In this document: positions 35,005 through 47,811 of the stretch, piece after piece
How positions within the stretch are numbered: position 1 is the first letter of the stretch
How the letters are laid out: each line of letters begins with the position of its first letter
From: [Pantoea] beijingensis
Lineage (GTDB): Bacteria > Pseudomonadota > Gammaproteobacteria > Enterobacterales > Enterobacteriaceae
Assembly (NCBI RefSeq): GCF_022647505.1
Contig: NZ_CP071409.1
Location: 3,162,001-3,226,000 of the forward strand
Length of the DNA: 64,000 nt
Reading direction: 5' to 3'
The notes under the pieces: generated by a model
The model's input: the letters and a program-made list of their open reading frames with translations, nothing else
Told to the model about the DNA's origin: nothing
The model's database searches: none
Position numbers and translations under genes: made by a program

Positions 35005-37710
35005 TCAGGCTAAACGGCCGTGACACTGCTTATATTTTTTACCCGATCCGCAAGGACAAAGATCGTTACGCCCCACTTTGCGCTCGCCGCTCAATGAAGC
35101 CAGAGATTCAGAGGCTTCCGTCTCAGCATCAACATGGCTGAGATGCTGTTGCTGCTGCAGGCGTTCAGCTTCCTGACGGCGCTGCTCTTCCATCGCTTCA
35201 ACTTCTTCAGGCATACGCACCTGTACTTTACACAGGGTGCTGATGACCTCATATTTCAGCGATTCGAGCATCGCGGCAAACATCGCGAACGACTCACGCT
35301 TATATTCCTGCTTCGGATCCTTCTGTGCATAGCCACGCAGATGGATGCCTTGACGTAAATAGTCCATCGCGGCCAGGTGCTCTTTCCACAGAGAATCAAG
35401 CGTCTGGAGCATCACGCCCTTCTCGAAGTTGCGCATCATCTCTGCGCCCACAACCTCTTCCTTATCCAGATAGACCTGCTTACCTTGCTCCATGATACGC
35501 TCACGCAGCGTCTCCTCATGCAGCTCAGGTTCTTTATCCAACCATTCTGCAATCGGCATATCCAGATCGAAATCGTTTTTCAAACGCTCTTCCAGCCCGG
35601 CAACATCCCACATCTCTTCAAGTGATTGTGGCGGAATATAACTATCAACGGTGGTTTTGAATACATCTTCGCGGATGCTGCTAATCGTTTCACTCACATC
35701 AGAAACATCCAGCAATTCATTACGCTGGGTATAAATGGCGCGGCGTTGATCATTGGCAACATCATCGTATTCAAGCAGTTGCTTACGGATATCAAAGTTG
35801 CGGCTTTCTACTTTTCGCTGCGCGTTCGCAATCGCTTTGGTCACCCATGGATGTTCAATAGCTTCACCAGGCTTCATGCCCAACTTACGCATCATATTGG
35901 AAACGCGATCGGAAGCAAAAATGCGCATCAGGGCGTCTTCCATCGACAGATAAAAGCGGGAAGAACCGTGGTCACCCTGACGGCCTGAACGGCCGCGCAG
36001 CTGGTTATCAATACGACGAGACTCATGGCGTTCGGTACCGATAATATGTAAACCGCCTGAGGCCAATACCGCATCATGACGAATTTGCCACGCGGCTTTA
36101 ATCGCCTCGATTTGATCGGGTGTAGGCGCTTCCAGCTCGGCTATTTCGGACTGCCAACTGCCGCCCAGCACAATATCGGTACCGCGACCGGCCATATTAG
36201 TCGCGATGGTAACGGCTCCTGGCTGACCGGCCTGGGCCACGATATCGGCTTCACGGGCGTGGAATTTCGCGTTGAGTACCGCATGTTTGATACCCGCTCG
36301 TTCTAACTCGTGCGATACCACCTCGGATTTCTCAATCGAAATAGTCCCCACCAGCACCGGCTGGCCGTTTGCGGTGCGCTCACGGATATCCTCAATGATG
36401 GCATCAATCTTCTCTTTCTCTGTCATATAGACCAGATCGGGTAGATCTTTACGCACCATCGGACGGTTGGTGGGTACCACAATGGTATCCAGTTTGTAGA
36501 TAGAGCTGAATTCGAACGCTTCGGTATCTGCGGTACCAGTCATACCCGCCAGCTTCTCGTAGAGGCGGAAATAGTTCTGGAAAGTGATGGAGGCAAGCGT
36601 CTGGTTTTCATTCTGAATTTCCACGCCTTCTTTGGCCTCGACTGCCTGGTGCAAACCATCTGACCAACGGCGACCTTGCATAGTACGGCCGGTGTGTTCA
36701 TCAACAATAATGACTTCACCGTCTTTAACGATATAATCCACATCACGAGTAAACAGAACATGGGCACGCAGTGCCGCCGTCACGTGATGCATCAACATAA
36801 TGTTGGTAGGTGAATACAGCGATTCCCCCTCTTCCATAATGCCCTGGCTCACCAGTAACTCTTCAATGCTAACCAGCCCACGCTCGGTCAAATGCACCTG
36901 ACGCGCTTTCTCATCGACAGAGAAGTGGCCTTCACCCTGGAAAGTATCAGAATCTTCTTTTTCCTGACGAATCAGATGCGGAATGATTTTGTTGACTTTA
37001 ATGTACATCTCAGAGCTGTCTTCCGCTGGCCCGGAGATAATCAGCGGCGTACGCGCCTCATCAATAAGGATGGAGTCAACCTCATCCACCAGCGCATAGT
37101 GTAATTTACGCTGCACACGCTCTTCAGGGCTGAAAGCCATGTTATCGCGCAGGTAATCAAAACCATATTCGTTGTTAGTCCCGTAGGTAATATCAGCGCC
37201 ATACGCTTCACGTTTAGCCGGCGCTGGCATGTTTGGCAGGTTGATCCCGACACTTAGCCCCAGGAACTCAAACAACGGACGGTTATTTTCCGCATCACGC
37301 TGTGCCAGATAGTCATTGACCGTCACGACGTGAACACCTTTACCACTCAGTGCATTGAGATAGGCTGGTAACGTTGCGGTCAGGGTTTTACCTTCACCGG
37401 TACGCATCTCGGCGATACAACGGTCGTTCAGTACCATACCGCCCAGCAGCTGCACATCGAAGTGGCGCATGCCAAACACGCGACGGCTGGCTTCACGTAC
37501 GGTGGCAAAGGCTTCCGGGATAAGACTTTCCAGCACTTCGCCTTTTTCAAGACGCGCGCGGAACTCGTTGGTTTTCGCTTTCAGTTCATCGTCGGAGAGC
37601 TTCAAAAAATCGGGCTCAAGTTTGTTGATCTGTTCAACGGCTTTACGCATGCGACGCAGCGTACGATCGTTACGGCTACCAAAAACTTTGGTTAATAATT
37701 TAATTAACAT
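35005..37710 (-). CDS. secA: Preprotein translocase ATPase SecA
   Basis: SecA drives proteins through the SecYEG channel by ATP hydrolysis. The 901-residue protein has Walker A MRTGEGKT at 102-109, the [15 protein letters not shown] motif, preprotein cross-linking and scaffold domains, [22 protein letters not shown] near 570-600, and the C-terminal zinc finger [14 protein letters not shown] that binds SecB. The ATG at 37710 follows GAGAG. Translation should be coupled to the arrest peptide gene secM 85 bp upstream. Confidence 0.98.
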   Translation of the reverse strand: MLIKLLTKVFGSRNDRTLRRMRKAVEQINKLEPDFLKLSDDELKAKTNEFRARLEKGEVLESLIPEAFATVREASRRVFGMRHFDVQLLGGMVLNDRCIAEMRTGEGKTLTATLPAYLNALSGKGVHVVTVNDYLAQRDAENNRPLFEFLGLSVGINLPNMPAPAKREAYGADITYGTNNEYGFDYLRDNMAFSPEERVQRKLHYALVDEVDSILIDEARTPLIISGPAEDSSEMYIKVNKIIPHLIRQEKEDSDTFQGEGHFSVDEKARQVHLTERGLVSIEELLVSQGIMEEGESLYSPTNIMLMHHVTAALRAHVLFTRDVDYIVKDGEVIIVDEHTGRTMQGRRWSDGLHQAVEAKEGVEIQNENQTLASITFQNYFRLYEKLAGMTGTADTEAFEFSSIYKLDTIVVPTNRPMVRKDLPDLVYMTEKEKIDAIIEDIRERTANGQPVLVGTISIEKSEVVSHELERAGIKHAVLNAKFHAREADIVAQAGQPGAVTIATNMAGRGTDIVLGGSWQSEIAELEAPTPDQIEAIKAAWQIRHDAVLASGGLHIIGTERHESRRIDNQLRGRSGRQGDHGSSRFYLSMEDALMRIFASDRVSNMMRKLGMKPGEAIEHPWVTKAIANAQRKVESRNFDIRKQLLEYDDVANDQRRAIYTQRNELLDVSDVSETISSIREDVFKTTVDSYIPPQSLEEMWDVAGLEERLKNDFDLDMPIAEWLDKEPELHEETLRERIMEQGKQVYLDKEEVVGAEMMRNFEKGVMLQTLDSLWKEHLAAMDYLRQGIHLRGYAQKDPKQEYKRESFAMFAAMLESLKYEVISTLCKVQVRMPEEVEAMEEQRRQEAERLQQQQHLSHVDAETEASESLASLSGERKVGRNDLCPCGSGKKYKQCHGRLA

Positions 37711-37795
37711 AATAAATATATTCTCTCATCAGCCGAAATCTCGGCTTACAGCGTTGTTTTTATTGATAAATAGATAGTATTGCGCTCTGAATATT
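37711..37795 (-). promoter_or_regulatory. secM-secA intergenic leader with stem-loop
   Basis: In E. coli the secM-secA spacer folds so as to hide the secA ribosome binding site until a ribosome stalls on SecM. Here the spacer has AGCCGA-GATT-TCGGCT (37731-37746) just before the GAGAG site. In addition AATAAA further upstream could pair with TTTATT immediately before the start codon. The regulatory fold is inferred, not modelled. Confidence 0.5.
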
Positions 37796-38302
37796 TCAGA
37801 CGAGAGTGACGGGTCCAGCTCGGATGCCCTGAACTTGGGCAAGCCACAAGCCAACCTGGTGATCAGGACTGGCGGTTTGTAATGAGGGCTCGCTATCATG
37901 GCCAATAGCTGCAGCACGGGATTCGTGCGTCAGAAGCGCGTTGAGCGTATCAAGCAAGGCTATTTTCTGCACTTCCAGCGGCAGCGCCTGCTCAGCAACG
38001 TCAAGATGCTGTGGTGTTAACGCGGTAAATGACAGATGACGAATGACCGTACGGATGGCGTGCTGATGCCAGTAATCAACATTGAAGTTCGGTCGGCGCG
38101 CACTTTCCTGCAGGAGCGCCAGTCGATCAAAACGGACCGCATTCGCCGTACTCTGCGTACTTGACGCTGAGGCTGGCAAAGTACTTTGTTTCGAGGCAAT
38201 GGCATTAGGCAGGCCAAAGCTCGCCGCGACCATCCCCAGTAAGAGATGCGGCCAGAAGTAACGTCTGCCTAGTTGTCGCCAACGATTAAAAATACCGATC
38301 AC
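37796..38302 (-). CDS. secM: SecM, secretion monitor arrest peptide
   Basis: SecM is an exported peptide whose C-terminus stalls its own ribosome and so raises secA translation when export is slow. A GTG start at 38302 is chosen, giving MIGIFNRWRQLGRRYFWPHLLLGMVAASFGLP, which lines up with the E. coli start; the ATG at 38338 adds 12 unsupported residues. Length is 168 residues (E. coli 170). The signal peptide is followed by VDYWHQHAIRTVIRHLSF and the arrest end HQVGLWLAQVQGIRAGP plus four residues. The QGIRAGP core is intact, but the position of E. coli Phe150 is histidine and that of Ile156 is leucine. Confidence 0.93.
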   Translation of the reverse strand: MIGIFNRWRQLGRRYFWPHLLLGMVAASFGLPNAIASKQSTLPASASSTQSTANAVRFDRLALLQESARRPNFNVDYWHQHAIRTVIRHLSFTALTPQHLDVAEQALPLEVQKIALLDTLNALLTHESRAAAIGHDSEPSLQTASPDHQVGLWLAQVQGIRAGPVTLV

Positions 38303-38693
38303 TTTAATTCCGCCAGGACCCGCACGATGCGTGGTCACCTACAATCAATGGATAGTCTGTTCGTAATGAGCGCAAATATTACCATTATTAGCGTCAGCCG
38401 ACATCAGGATATCGCGCGGAGCCGGCCGAAAAACAGTCAAATACGCCTAAGAAATCAGCAGTCAAGCGCAGTTGTGAGATCTCCGCCCATGCTTAGGCTG
38501 CAAATGAATACCGGCATTTGAATGATTCACCGAGGTGATGAGACGTCATCACCCTGTAACCTGCGTGATAGAAAATAGATAAAAAGAAGATACACGAGCA
38601 GAGGGGAAAAGGGATGCAGGGAAAGAATAAAACGACGGGTATCACTGACCGGAGAGAGTACCAGTGCTACCCATCGTTAGAGCGGGTTCTGAA
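38303..38693. other. Intergenic region between lpxC and secM
   Basis: About 390 bp with no gene. It should contain the secM-secA promoter and the lpxC 3' end. The clearest structure is a hairpin at 38534-38553, GGTGATGA-GACG-TCATCACC, with no U-tract on either side. No promoter could be assigned with confidence. Confidence 0.45.
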
Positions 38694-39611
38694 TTATGCC
38701 AGAACCAGATTTGGTGCCTTGAATGCCAGCGGAAGTTCGGCTTCGTCTTCGAAGGTTGCCCATTCCCAGGCTTCTTGTTTCGCCAGGACTGCCTGCAACA
38801 GTTTATTGTTCAGCGCATGACCCGATTTAAAGGCGGTGAACGCGCCAATAATATTGTGGCCACACATAAACAAATCACCAATTGCATCCAGCATTTTGTG
38901 ACGAACAAATTCATCTTCGAAGCGCAAACCATCTTCATTCAATACGCGAAAATCATCCAGACCTATCGCACAGTCTAAGCTACCGCCCAGGCACAGGCCT
39001 TTAGACTGCAGATATTCAATTTCACGCATAAAGCCGAAGGTACGTGCACGGCTGATTTGACGCATGAACGCTTCTGCTGAGAAATTCAGCTGATAGCGCT
39101 GTGAGCTTGAATCAATAGCCGGATGTCTGAAGTCAATGGTGAAGTCCAGAGAAAAACCATTGTAAGGTTTAATCTCAGCCCACTTATCGCCATCTTCAAC
39201 CCGCACTGTCTCTTTCACACGTACGAATTTCTTCGCACTGTTCAGCTCTTCAACGCCTGCATCCAGTAACAGATAAACAAAGGGGGCGGCACTACCATCC
39301 ATAATAGGAACTTCAGGCGCGTCTACTTCCACCACAATGTTATCGATACCAAGACCTGCAAGCGCAGCATTCAGGTGTTCCACGGTCGAAATACGTACGC
39401 CTTCATCATTCACCAGGCAGGTACTCAGCATGGTATCGCGCACGTATTTTGCATCAGCCGGGAAATCTACCGGTGGATTCAAGTCAGTGCGACGATAGAT
39501 GACCCCGGTATTAGCCGGCGCAGGGCGTAACGTCAGAGCAACTTTCTTGCCGGTATGTAAACCGACACCTGTTGCCTGAACAATACGTTTTAATGTCCGT
39601 TGTTTGATCAT
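38694..39611 (-). CDS. lpxC: UDP-3-O-acyl-N-acetylglucosamine deacetylase
   Basis: LpxC is the zinc enzyme that carries out the committed step of lipid A synthesis. The 305-residue protein starts [24 protein letters not shown] at 39611. The general base and first zinc ligand are E78-H79 ([10 protein letters not shown]); the other ligands are in [12 protein letters not shown] (His and Asp near 238 and 242), with H265 in KSGHALNN. The C-terminal tail ends FKAPNLVLA, the type recognised by FtsH in E. coli. It is the last gene of the dcw cluster, after ftsZ. Confidence 0.97.
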   Translation of the reverse strand: MIKQRTLKRIVQATGVGLHTGKKVALTLRPAPANTGVIYRRTDLNPPVDFPADAKYVRDTMLSTCLVNDEGVRISTVEHLNAALAGLGIDNIVVEVDAPEVPIMDGSAAPFVYLLLDAGVEELNSAKKFVRVKETVRVEDGDKWAEIKPYNGFSLDFTIDFRHPAIDSSSQRYQLNFSAEAFMRQISRARTFGFMREIEYLQSKGLCLGGSLDCAIGLDDFRVLNEDGLRFEDEFVRHKMLDAIGDLFMCGHNIIGAFTAFKSGHALNNKLLQAVLAKQEAWEWATFEDEAELPLAFKAPNLVLA

Positions 39612-39712
39612 CGCATTATCTCGCAAAATTACTCATCCGACCGCCAGTGTATATCACCGACGGGCGAACATTTTAGCACAAAGAGCGGAGAAACCCAATT
39701 CCAGGGATATTC

Positions 39713-40867
39713 TTAGTCCGCCTGCTTACGCAGGAAAGCCGGAATATCCAAATAATCAGGCTCTTTGTTGGATTGCGCTGTTTGATCGTTCACCACTTTA
39801 GCGGCCGGTTTCTGCTCTTGCGGCAGCGGGGCCATGCCGTGCTGCTGGTAGCGATGATCCATCACTGGCTGGCTCACCTGCTTGTTGGTTACCAACGTAA
39901 TCTCCGGACGCTTATCCATGCCGATGCCGGTAGCCACCACGGTGACACGGAGTTCATCGTTCATTTCAGGATCAAGCGAAGTACCGATAACCACTGTCGC
40001 ATTGTCAGAAGCGAATGCACGAATAGTGTTACCCACGGTTTCAAACTCATCCAAACGCAGATCAAAGCCCGCGGTGATGTTGACCAGCACGCCACGCGCA
40101 CCAGAGAGATCAATATCTTCCAGCAGTGGGCTGGAGATGGCCATTTCTGCGGCTTCTTCAGCGCGATCTTCACCACAAGCCACGCCGGATCCCATCATAG
40201 CGTAACCCATTTCAGACATGACGGTACGCACGTCAGCAAAGTCGACGTTCATCAGGCCCGGACGTGTGATCAGTTCAGCGATACCCTGTACCGCACCTTT
40301 CAGCACGTCATTGGCAGCACCGAAAGCGTCCAGCAGGGAAATACCACGGCCCAGCACTTTCAGCAGTTTGTCGTTAGGAATCGTGATCAATGAGTCCACA
40401 TGCTTGGAAAGCTCGGCGATACCCTGCTCAGCGAAAGCCATGCGCTTTTTGCCTTCAAAATTGAAAGGCTTAGTCACCACAGCAACGGTCAGTATCCCCA
40501 AATCTTTAGCCACTTCCGCCACGACCGGTGCCGCGCCAGTACCGGTACCACCACCCATACCGGCAGCGATAAATACCATATCAGCGCCTTCCAGAGCAGA
40601 ACGTAGGGCTTCGCGGTCTTCCTCGGCAGAGTTGCGACCTACTTCAGGGTTCGCACCCGCGCCCAGACCTTTGGTAATACCATTACCGATCTGGATGGTC
40701 TGACCGACAGCGGTTTTACGTAATGCTTGTGCATCCGTATTTACCGCGAAAAACTCCACACCTTCGATGCGTTCACGCACCATGTGTTCTACGGCGTTAC
40801 CGCCGCCACCGCCGACGCCGATGACTTTAATCACCGCGTCATTGGTTAATTCCATTGGTTCAAACAT
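39713..40867 (-). CDS. ftsZ: Cell division GTPase FtsZ
   Basis: FtsZ is the tubulin homologue that forms the division ring. The 384-residue protein has the tubulin signature GGGTGTG at 105-111, the T7-loop sequence [11 protein letters not shown], a polar linker rich in Gln and Pro, and the conserved C-terminal peptide [14 protein letters not shown] that binds FtsA, ZipA and ZapD. It follows ftsA by about 120 bp. Confidence 0.98.
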   Translation of the reverse strand: MFEPMELTNDAVIKVIGVGGGGGNAVEHMVRERIEGVEFFAVNTDAQALRKTAVGQTIQIGNGITKGLGAGANPEVGRNSAEEDREALRSALEGADMVFIAAGMGGGTGTGAAPVVAEVAKDLGILTVAVVTKPFNFEGKKRMAFAEQGIAELSKHVDSLITIPNDKLLKVLGRGISLLDAFGAANDVLKGAVQGIAELITRPGLMNVDFADVRTVMSEMGYAMMGSGVACGEDRAEEAAEMAISSPLLEDIDLSGARGVLVNITAGFDLRLDEFETVGNTIRAFASDNATVVIGTSLDPEMNDELRVTVVATGIGMDKRPEITLVTNKQVSQPVMDHRYQQHGMAPLPQEQKPAAKVVNDQTAQSNKEPDYLDIPAFLRKQAD

Positions 40868-40988
40868 AATTTCTCTCCGTTGTGTGCCTGTCGCCTGGGA
40901 ATCATAAAATATACCGTTTGCTTCTCACGCTGCGACCGCTGAGGGTTACAATCGGGAAACGTCAGGGTATCGATCCCCTTTTCTAAAA

Positions 40989-42245
40989 TTAAAACTCTTT
41001 TCTCAGCCAGCTGTTGATTCGCTTAAACCAATTGCCAACCGAGGCTCTTTTTTCCACATCAGCCTCACCGTTCAGGTGGGACTCTTTTCCGTAGTGCAGT
41101 AAGCCAACCGCCGTAGAGTAGTAAGGCTCCTGCGCGTAATCCGTTAATCCAGTAATGTTAAGTGGCTGCCCGATACGCACCTGCGTGTGGAATACACGCT
41201 GGGCACAGGCGGCCAGCCCTTCAATTTGTGCGGCGCCACCCGTCAGAACAATGCCGGCTGCCAGATGATGTTTCACGCCTTGCTGGCGCAATTGCTCCTG
41301 CAATTGCAGGATCTCATCATTCACCAGATTCAACAGCTCGGTATAACGTGGCTCAATCACCTCCGCCAGCGTCTGTCTTTGCAGACTTCTCGGAGGACGG
41401 CCGCCCACGCTTGGCACCTCAACGTTTTCATCTTTTCCCACAATAGAGCCTAGCGCACAGCCGTGGCGAACCTTAATCGCTTCGGCATCGGTCGGTGGTG
41501 TACCGAAAGCATAAGCAATATCGCTCGTCACGACATTCCCGGCATAAGGGATGACTTTGGTGTGACGTAACGCGCCACCGGTATATACAGCGATATCCAT
41601 CGTACCGCCGCCAACGTCAACTACGCAGACGCCCAGTTCACGTTCATCTTCGGTCAGCACAGCAAAACTTGATGCAAGACCGGCGAAAATCAGTTGGTCA
41701 ACTTTCAGTCCACAACGTTCAACGGCTTTAACAATGTTTTTTGCCATATCGTTGTGGCAGGTAATCAAATGCACTTTTGCCTGCATGCGCACACCGGATA
41801 ATCCTACCGGGTTCTTGATCCCTTCCTGATAGTCGATTGCGTATTCCTGTGGAATAACATGCAGGATGCGATGTTCGTCACGAACGCGTACGGATTTAGC
41901 CGTATGCACAACGTTTTCTACATCTTCCTGCGTCACTTCCTCTTCGGAAATCGGAACCATCCCGATTTCATTCTGGCAACTGATATGTTTGCCCGATAAT
42001 GCGAGGTAAACGGATGAAATCTGACAATCCGCCATTAATTCTGCCTGATCGATAGCGCGCTGCACGCATTTCACTACCGACTCAAGATCGTTTACGCCGC
42101 CTTTATCCATCCCGCGGGACGGGCAACTGCCGACCCCGATAATATTGACCATGCCATCGGGCAGAACTTCCCCTACTAAAGCGGCAACCTTCGCGGTACC
42201 GATCTCGAGTCCAACTACCAGTTTTCTGTCCGTCGACTTGATCAT
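40989..42245 (-). CDS. ftsA: Cell division protein FtsA
   Basis: FtsA is an actin-like ATPase that tethers FtsZ to the membrane. The 418-residue protein shows phosphate-1 [16 protein letters not shown], phosphate-2 [19 protein letters not shown] and the adenosine motif [13 protein letters not shown]. The C-terminal amphipathic helix [14 protein letters not shown] is the membrane anchor. Its start overlaps the ftsQ stop by 4 bp. Confidence 0.97.
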   Translation of the reverse strand: MIKSTDRKLVVGLEIGTAKVAALVGEVLPDGMVNIIGVGSCPSRGMDKGGVNDLESVVKCVQRAIDQAELMADCQISSVYLALSGKHISCQNEIGMVPISEEEVTQEDVENVVHTAKSVRVRDEHRILHVIPQEYAIDYQEGIKNPVGLSGVRMQAKVHLITCHNDMAKNIVKAVERCGLKVDQLIFAGLASSFAVLTEDERELGVCVVDVGGGTMDIAVYTGGALRHTKVIPYAGNVVTSDIAYAFGTPPTDAEAIKVRHGCALGSIVGKDENVEVPSVGGRPPRSLQRQTLAEVIEPRYTELLNLVNDEILQLQEQLRQQGVKHHLAAGIVLTGGAAQIEGLAACAQRVFHTQVRIGQPLNITGLTDYAQEPYYSTAVGLLHYGKESHLNGEADVEKRASVGNWFKRINSWLRKEF

Positions 42246-43081
42246 TGTTGTTTAGCCTGTGCCTGATTCTGTTGCTGATTACCGTTCTGCGGCTCAATAA
42301 ATGCCGGTGCCCATCCTACTGCCGCGCCAGAGTCATAACGCAGATCAACGTAACTGATGCGTTTGTTCTCTGCCGTGGCCTGCTGCTGCAGAGCTGGGTA
42401 GAGTTCAATAAAGCGTTTTAGGCGCTTCATGTCATCGTTACGTCCAAGTTCAATACGGATATCGTCACCCGTGACCAGTTGCCAGGAACGACGCGCCGTC
42501 ATTGATGCCGTCTTTAACGTAAACTTACTTGCTGCCAGCACCTGGCTCATCTCATGATAGCCAGTCAGCACTTCTTGCTCACTGCCTTCAGGGCCGTACA
42601 GCATCGGCATCGCTTCTTTACCGATATGATTTGCCGGTACGCTAAATGATTTAGCTTCTGCATCAACCATATGCAGATCATTCCATCGCGCTACCGGCAC
42701 ATATTCAACCAGATGAATCTTTAATTCGTCTGGCCACTGCTTACGAACGCTCACCTGCTTAATCCACGGCAGGCGCTCAATCTGCTGCTGGATAACGTCC
42801 ACATCCTGCGACATAAAAGTGCCCGGCGGACCCAGCGATAGAATCGCCTGCCTGATGTCGTCGTTGGTGGTGTAATGGGTTTTGCCCGTGACGACCAATG
42901 TAGACAAGGGCAGTCGTGAAGCGTCATTCATCCACTTCAACACCACTAAACCGCCAAACAGCATAATTCCCAACACCATCAGCAGGAAAATAATCCCCGC
43001 CAGCCGTGAGCCGTTACTACGGCCGGTTCGCGCCTTCTCTTGCGCGTCCCGGTTGCGTACATTCAGAGCCGCCTGGGACAT
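42242..43081 (-). CDS. ftsQ: Cell division protein FtsQ
   Basis: FtsQ is a bitopic membrane protein that links FtsL-FtsB to the divisome. The 279-residue protein has a cytoplasmic tail, one membrane segment (about 27-49, [25 protein letters not shown]), a periplasmic POTRA domain ([24 protein letters not shown]) and a β domain ending in a Gln-rich tail. It lies 1 bp after ddlB and overlaps ftsA. Confidence 0.96.
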   Translation of the reverse strand: MSQAALNVRNRDAQEKARTGRSNGSRLAGIIFLLMVLGIMLFGGLVVLKWMNDASRLPLSTLVVTGKTHYTTNDDIRQAILSLGPPGTFMSQDVDVIQQQIERLPWIKQVSVRKQWPDELKIHLVEYVPVARWNDLHMVDAEAKSFSVPANHIGKEAMPMLYGPEGSEQEVLTGYHEMSQVLAASKFTLKTASMTARRSWQLVTGDDIRIELGRNDDMKRLKRFIELYPALQQQATAENKRISYVDLRYDSGAAVGWAPAFIEPQNGNQQQNQAQAKQQ

Positions 43082-43082
43082 A

Positions 43083-44003
43083 TCAGTCGGCCAACTCCAG
43101 AATACGTGCTACCAGTTGTGAAAACGACAGACCTGCCTGCTTCGCGGCCATCGGCACTAAACTATGGCTTGTCATGCCGGGAGAGGTGTTCACTTCCAGC
43201 AGGAAAAATGTGCCCTTACCATCCATCATCACATCAACCCGTCCCCACCCGCTGCATCCCAGCGCGCGCCATGCTTCCATCACCATCTGGCTTAATTCCG
43301 CTTCACGCTCGATGCTCAGGCCGCTTGGACAGAAATATTGCGTTTCGTCAGAGACATATTTTGCCTGGTAATCATAAAAATCTGCAGCGGGCTGAATACG
43401 AATAGATGGCAGTATTTCATCGCCGATAATGCCCACGGTATATTCCGCACCACTCAAAAACTGCTCGACCAACACCTCGTCATCATGACGAAAGGCCTCT
43501 TCCAGCGCAGCCTGGAGCTCTGAAGGCTGGTTAACGCGAGAAATCCCCACGCTCGACCCTTCGTTACTTGGCTTCACGAACACCGGCATACCCAACGCAG
43601 CAATACGCTCTGCCAGTTCACCCGTTATTCCTGCATCCATATTCTGGCGATTCACAACGACATAAGGTGAAACCGGTAAACCGCAGCCTTGCCACAGCAA
43701 CTTGGTACGCATTTTATCCATGGTGATGGCCGAAGCCATCACACCGCTGCCGGTGTAAGGAAGTTTTAAAAACTCCAGCACACCCTGTAAGGTTCCATCT
43801 TCGCCACCACGGCCATGCAGTGCGATAAAGGCTTTATTAAAACCCTCTTCTTTCAGACGCATGACCGGAAAATCACGGATATCGACCGCATGCGCATCAA
43901 TTCCTGCCTCTTTTAAGCCTGCCAGCACGGCATTTCCTGACTGTAAAGAGACATCGCGTTCCGCAGAGGTCCCACCCAGCAATACAGCAACTTTCTCAGC
44001 CAT
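43083..44003 (-). CDS. ddlB: D-alanine-D-alanine ligase B
   Basis: DdlB makes the D-Ala-D-Ala dipeptide added to UDP-MurNAc-tripeptide by MurF. The 306-residue ATP-grasp enzyme starts [20 protein letters not shown] at 44003, with AAGGGGAA 7 bp upstream; the ATG at 44018 is less likely. Active-site segments are [34 protein letters not shown] and [16 protein letters not shown]. It overlaps the end of murC by 8 bp. Confidence 0.96.
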   Translation of the reverse strand: MAEKVAVLLGGTSAERDVSLQSGNAVLAGLKEAGIDAHAVDIRDFPVMRLKEEGFNKAFIALHGRGGEDGTLQGVLEFLKLPYTGSGVMASAITMDKMRTKLLWQGCGLPVSPYVVVNRQNMDAGITGELAERIAALGMPVFVKPSNEGSSVGISRVNQPSELQAALEEAFRHDDEVLVEQFLSGAEYTVGIIGDEILPSIRIQPAADFYDYQAKYVSDETQYFCPSGLSIEREAELSQMVMEAWRALGCSGWGRVDVMMDGKGTFFLLEVNTSPGMTSHSLVPMAAKQAGLSFSQLVARILELAD

Positions 44004-45471
44004 GATGTTCCCCTTCACGTTTCTGCGATTGTAATTTTTGCTCAGCCAGCTTCCGGGCTATTTTTCCTACATTTCCGGCGCCTTGCACCAGAATCAAATC
44101 ATTGCCGCTCAATGTCGGCGCGAGCATATCCAGAACCGCATCGTGATCCGCGACCAGAATAGGATCGACTTTCCCACGCAAGCGAATCGTCCGACACAGT
44201 GAGCGACTATCAGCGCCGGGAATCGGCGCCTCGCCTGCCGCGTAAACATCCAGCATCAGCAGAACATCCACCTGAGACAACACATTGGCGAAATCGTCAT
44301 ACAGATCACGCGTACGCGTATAGCGATGTGGCTGAAAAATCATCACCAGTTTCTTATCCGGCCAGCCAGCGCGCGCGGCTTTAATCGTGGCATCCACTTC
44401 CGTCGGATGATGGCCGTAATCATCGACCAGCATAGCGGTTCCCTGCTCGCCGTTGACATTGTCCAGCGGGTATTCGCCAAGAAAATCAAAGCGGCGCCCG
44501 GTCCCCTGGAAACTTTCCAGCGCACAGAGAATATCCGCATCCTCAATGCCCTCTTCACTGGCGACAGCAACCGCAGCGGCAGCATTCAACGCATTGTGGC
44601 GGCCAGGTGCATTTAGCGTCACGCGCATCAGCGGTCTATCCTGGCGCACCAGCGTAAAATGCCCTTGTGCACCGTGCTGCTCATAGCCTTCGATACGAAC
44701 ATCCGCATCATCGCTGAAGCCATACGTCGTAACCTGCCGCCCCACGCGCGGTAGCAGATCGCGGATGACCGCATCATCGATACACATCACTGCACGACCG
44801 TAAAAAGGCAGGTTATGCAGAAAGTTGATAAAGGTCTGCTTTAAGTTCTCGAAGTCGCCCTGGTAGGTGTCCATATGGTCGGCTTCGATGTTTGTCACAA
44901 TTGCCACCATAGGCTGCAAATGCAGGAAAGAGGCATCGCTTTCATCGGCTTCAGCAATCAGATAGCGGCTACTGCCCAGGCGCGCATGCGTTCCTGCTGC
45001 CTTAACCAGTCCACCGTTTACAAACGTTGGGTCCAGGCCACCCTCGGCATAGATACTGGATACCATGGCGGTGGTGGTCGTTTTGCCGTGAGTACCCGCC
45101 ACGGCGATACCATGGCGAAAGCGCATCAGCTCGGCCAGCATCTCAGCGCGGCGAATCACCGGAATGCGTGCCTCACGCGCAGCGACGATCTCCGGGTTAT
45201 CCTGTGATACTGCAGTCGATACCACCACGACGCTAGCGTCGCTGACGTTCTCAGCGCGATGATTAAAATAGATGGTCGCGCCCAAGGCCGTCAGATGCTG
45301 GGTCACCGCATTCGGTGCCAGATCGGATCCGCTGATAATATAACCTTCATTCGCCAACACTTCGGCAATACCGCCCATGCCGGCGCCGCCGATGCCGACA
45401 AAGTGAATGTGCCGGACACGACGCATCTCGGGCACGATTAAACGCAGTTTTGCCAATTGCTGTGTATTCAT
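43996..45471 (-). CDS. murC: UDP-N-acetylmuramate-L-alanine ligase
   Basis: MurC adds L-alanine to UDP-MurNAc, the first step of peptide-stem assembly. The 491-residue Mur ligase has [17 protein letters not shown], the ATP loop [13 protein letters not shown] at about 122-134, the EADESDASF acidic motif and [18 protein letters not shown]. It follows murG after about 64 bp and overlaps ddlB. Confidence 0.97.
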   Translation of the reverse strand: MNTQQLAKLRLIVPEMRRVRHIHFVGIGGAGMGGIAEVLANEGYIISGSDLAPNAVTQHLTALGATIYFNHRAENVSDASVVVVSTAVSQDNPEIVAAREARIPVIRRAEMLAELMRFRHGIAVAGTHGKTTTTAMVSSIYAEGGLDPTFVNGGLVKAAGTHARLGSSRYLIAEADESDASFLHLQPMVAIVTNIEADHMDTYQGDFENLKQTFINFLHNLPFYGRAVMCIDDAVIRDLLPRVGRQVTTYGFSDDADVRIEGYEQHGAQGHFTLVRQDRPLMRVTLNAPGRHNALNAAAAVAVASEEGIEDADILCALESFQGTGRRFDFLGEYPLDNVNGEQGTAMLVDDYGHHPTEVDATIKAARAGWPDKKLVMIFQPHRYTRTRDLYDDFANVLSQVDVLLMLDVYAAGEAPIPGADSRSLCRTIRLRGKVDPILVADHDAVLDMLAPTLSGNDLILVQGAGNVGKIARKLAEQKLQSQKREGEHHG

Positions 45472-45535
45472 CTCTTCTGCCTGTCAGTACACATTTGTAC
45501 CTTGTGTTGCGCCGAATCACGTCGACGCCAATAAA

Positions 45536-46600
45536 TCATTTTAGCCGTGCCGCCGCTGCCACTGCCTCTGCGACACGTTGAGTCGCATCTGGAATGGCCA
45601 CCGAACGCGCCTTTTCGGCCATCGTCAGCAGCGTTGGACGATCCCAACTGGCCAGTGTCTGCGCCACAATCTCCGCCGTGAACTGCGGCTGCTCAAAAAT
45701 TTTGGCTGCGCCCGCGTTCTCCAGCGGCAATGCATTCCAATACTGCTGACGATCTTTATGCTGAAACGGCACAAAAATCGCGGGTAAACCTGCAGCAGCC
45801 AGTTCGCTTACGGTCAACGCGCCAGAACGGCAAACCACCACATCAGCCCAGCAGTAAGCCTCTGCCATATCATCGATAAATTCGGTGACCTTGTGGTGTG
45901 CCTGGCCAACATCCTGATAAGCCTTAAGAACGCTTTCTAATGCGCCCTTCCCTACCTGATGCCATAGCGTAATGGATTCACCCATTATGGCCGCTACCTG
46001 CGGAAGCGTTTGGTTCAGTATGCGCGCGCCCTGGCTACCGCCAATCACCAGCACACGAATGGGCCCTTCACGGTCGCCCAATCTATCCTGCGGCTGCGGT
46101 AACGCCAGCACGTCAGTCCGCACCGGATTTCCTACTACTTCTGCATCCGGAAAAGCGCCCGGAAACGCCTGCATCACCTTCTTCGCTATTTTTGCCAACC
46201 ATTTGTTGGTCAGTCCGGCAATGCCATTTTGCTCATGCAGCACCACAGGGATACCACAGCTCCAGGCCGCCAGGCCGCCGGGCCCTGAAACATAGCCCCC
46301 CATACCGAGCACAACATCAGGTTTATAAGCCTTCATGATGGCGCGGGCCTGACGCACTGCAGCGAAAATACGCACGGGCGCCAGCAGCATCGCCTTGATG
46401 CCTTTACCACGCAGCCCGCTAATGCGAATAAAATCAATCCCAATACCGTGTTTCGGTACTAAATCCGCTTCCATACGGTCCGCAGTGCCAAGCCAGCGAA
46501 CCTGCCATCCCTGCGCCATCAAGTGGTGCGCAACTGCCAGCCCGGGGAAAACATGCCCGCCGGTTCCGCCAGCCATCACCATCAGTCGCTTACCGCTCAT
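45536..46600 (-). CDS. murG: UDP-GlcNAc:lipid I N-acetylglucosaminyltransferase
   Basis: MurG converts lipid I to lipid II on the cytoplasmic face of the inner membrane. The 354-residue GT-B enzyme has the N-terminal loop [14 protein letters not shown], the second glycine loop [12 protein letters not shown], the third [10 protein letters not shown], and the donor-site [29 protein letters not shown]. It overlaps ftsW by 1 bp. Confidence 0.97.
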   Translation of the reverse strand: MSGKRLMVMAGGTGGHVFPGLAVAHHLMAQGWQVRWLGTADRMEADLVPKHGIGIDFIRISGLRGKGIKAMLLAPVRIFAAVRQARAIMKAYKPDVVLGMGGYVSGPGGLAAWSCGIPVVLHEQNGIAGLTNKWLAKIAKKVMQAFPGAFPDAEVVGNPVRTDVLALPQPQDRLGDREGPIRVLVIGGSQGARILNQTLPQVAAIMGESITLWHQVGKGALESVLKAYQDVGQAHHKVTEFIDDMAEAYCWADVVVCRSGALTVSELAAAGLPAIFVPFQHKDRQQYWNALPLENAGAAKIFEQPQFTAEIVAQTLASWDRPTLLTMAEKARSVAIPDATQRVAEAVAAAARLK

Positions 46601-47811
46601 CAGGCACTCCGTGTAAACGCCTGGGCTTTTGCCAGGCGCGTCTCATAATCAATACGTAACAAAAATACGATAGCCGTCGACATGATAATCAAGCTGGAAC
46701 CACCGTAGCTGATCAGCGGTAGCGTTAGGCCTTTAGTCGGTAACATCCCTGCGGCTGCCCCGACGTTAACCAGCGCCTGAAAACTAAACCACACACCAAT
46801 GGAACAGGCCAAAAAGCCAGCAAAACGCTGGTCGATTTCCAGAGCGCGACGGCCGATCGACATCGCGCGAAAAGCGACGAAGAATACCATCAACAGTGCT
46901 AAAACCACACCGATATAACCCAGTTCTTCCCCGATGATTGAGAAAATAAAGTCGGTATGCGCCTCGGGTAAATACTCCAGTTTTTGCACTGAATTTCCCA
47001 AGCCTTGCCCCCAGATTTCACCCCGGCCAAACGCCATTAGCGACTGAGTGAGCTGATAACCACTGCCAAACGGATCCTGCCATGGATCCCAGAATGAGGT
47101 CACACGGCGCATACGATACGGCTCGGCGACAATCAGCAGGCAAACGGCAAAGATACCGGACCCGATAATAGCCAGGAACTGCCAGAGTTTGGCCCCGGCG
47201 AGGAAGAGCATTGCCAGCGTGGTGACAAACAGCACCACGACCGTTCCCAGGTCCGGTTGAGCCAGCAGCAGCACGGCGAGCACCACCATCACACCCATCG
47301 GTTTACAAAATCCCCAGAAGTTATTACGCACCTCTTCCACTTTGCGCACCAAATAACTGGCGAGATAGCAAAACAGAGAAAGCTTTGATAACTCAGCAGG
47401 CTGAATTCGCAGCGGCCCTAATGCAATCCAGCGCGATGCACCATTTACGGAACTGCCCACAACAAGTACAACCAGCAACATAACCACGGTCACCAGCAGC
47501 ATAATGTTGCTATAGCGCTGCCAGAAATCCATCGGAATGCGTAATGTGACCAACGCCATTCCGAACGCCAATATCAGATAGAATGCATCACGCTTGGCAA
47601 AATAAAATGGATCGTCTGAAAGACGCTGCCCAACCGGCATTGAAGCCGATGTCACCATCACAAAACCAATAATAGCCAGACCAAATGTGAGCCAAAGCAG
47701 CACACGATCGTACAGCACCATGGATGTTGCATCGCTTTCACGCGAGCCCATTACCCACCCTTTCAGGCGATCCGATACGCCACCTGCAAGGCTCAGACCA
47801 GGAAATCGCAT
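46600..47811 (-). CDS. ftsW: Divisome SEDS glycosyltransferase FtsW
   Basis: FtsW polymerises septal peptidoglycan with FtsI. The 403-residue SEDS protein has ten predicted membrane segments, starting with [20 protein letters not shown], and the conserved motifs [44 protein letters not shown] and [18 protein letters not shown]. It is about 11 residues shorter than the E. coli protein at the N-terminus. It overlaps murD and murG by one base each. Confidence 0.96.
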   Translation of the reverse strand: MRFPGLSLAGGVSDRLKGWVMGSRESDATSMVLYDRVLLWLTFGLAIIGFVMVTSASMPVGQRLSDDPFYFAKRDAFYLILAFGMALVTLRIPMDFWQRYSNIMLLVTVVMLLVVLVVGSSVNGASRWIALGPLRIQPAELSKLSLFCYLASYLVRKVEEVRNNFWGFCKPMGVMVVLAVLLLAQPDLGTVVVLFVTTLAMLFLAGAKLWQFLAIIGSGIFAVCLLIVAEPYRMRRVTSFWDPWQDPFGSGYQLTQSLMAFGRGEIWGQGLGNSVQKLEYLPEAHTDFIFSIIGEELGYIGVVLALLMVFFVAFRAMSIGRRALEIDQRFAGFLACSIGVWFSFQALVNVGAAAGMLPTKGLTLPLISYGGSSLIIMSTAIVFLLRIDYETRLAKAQAFTRSA

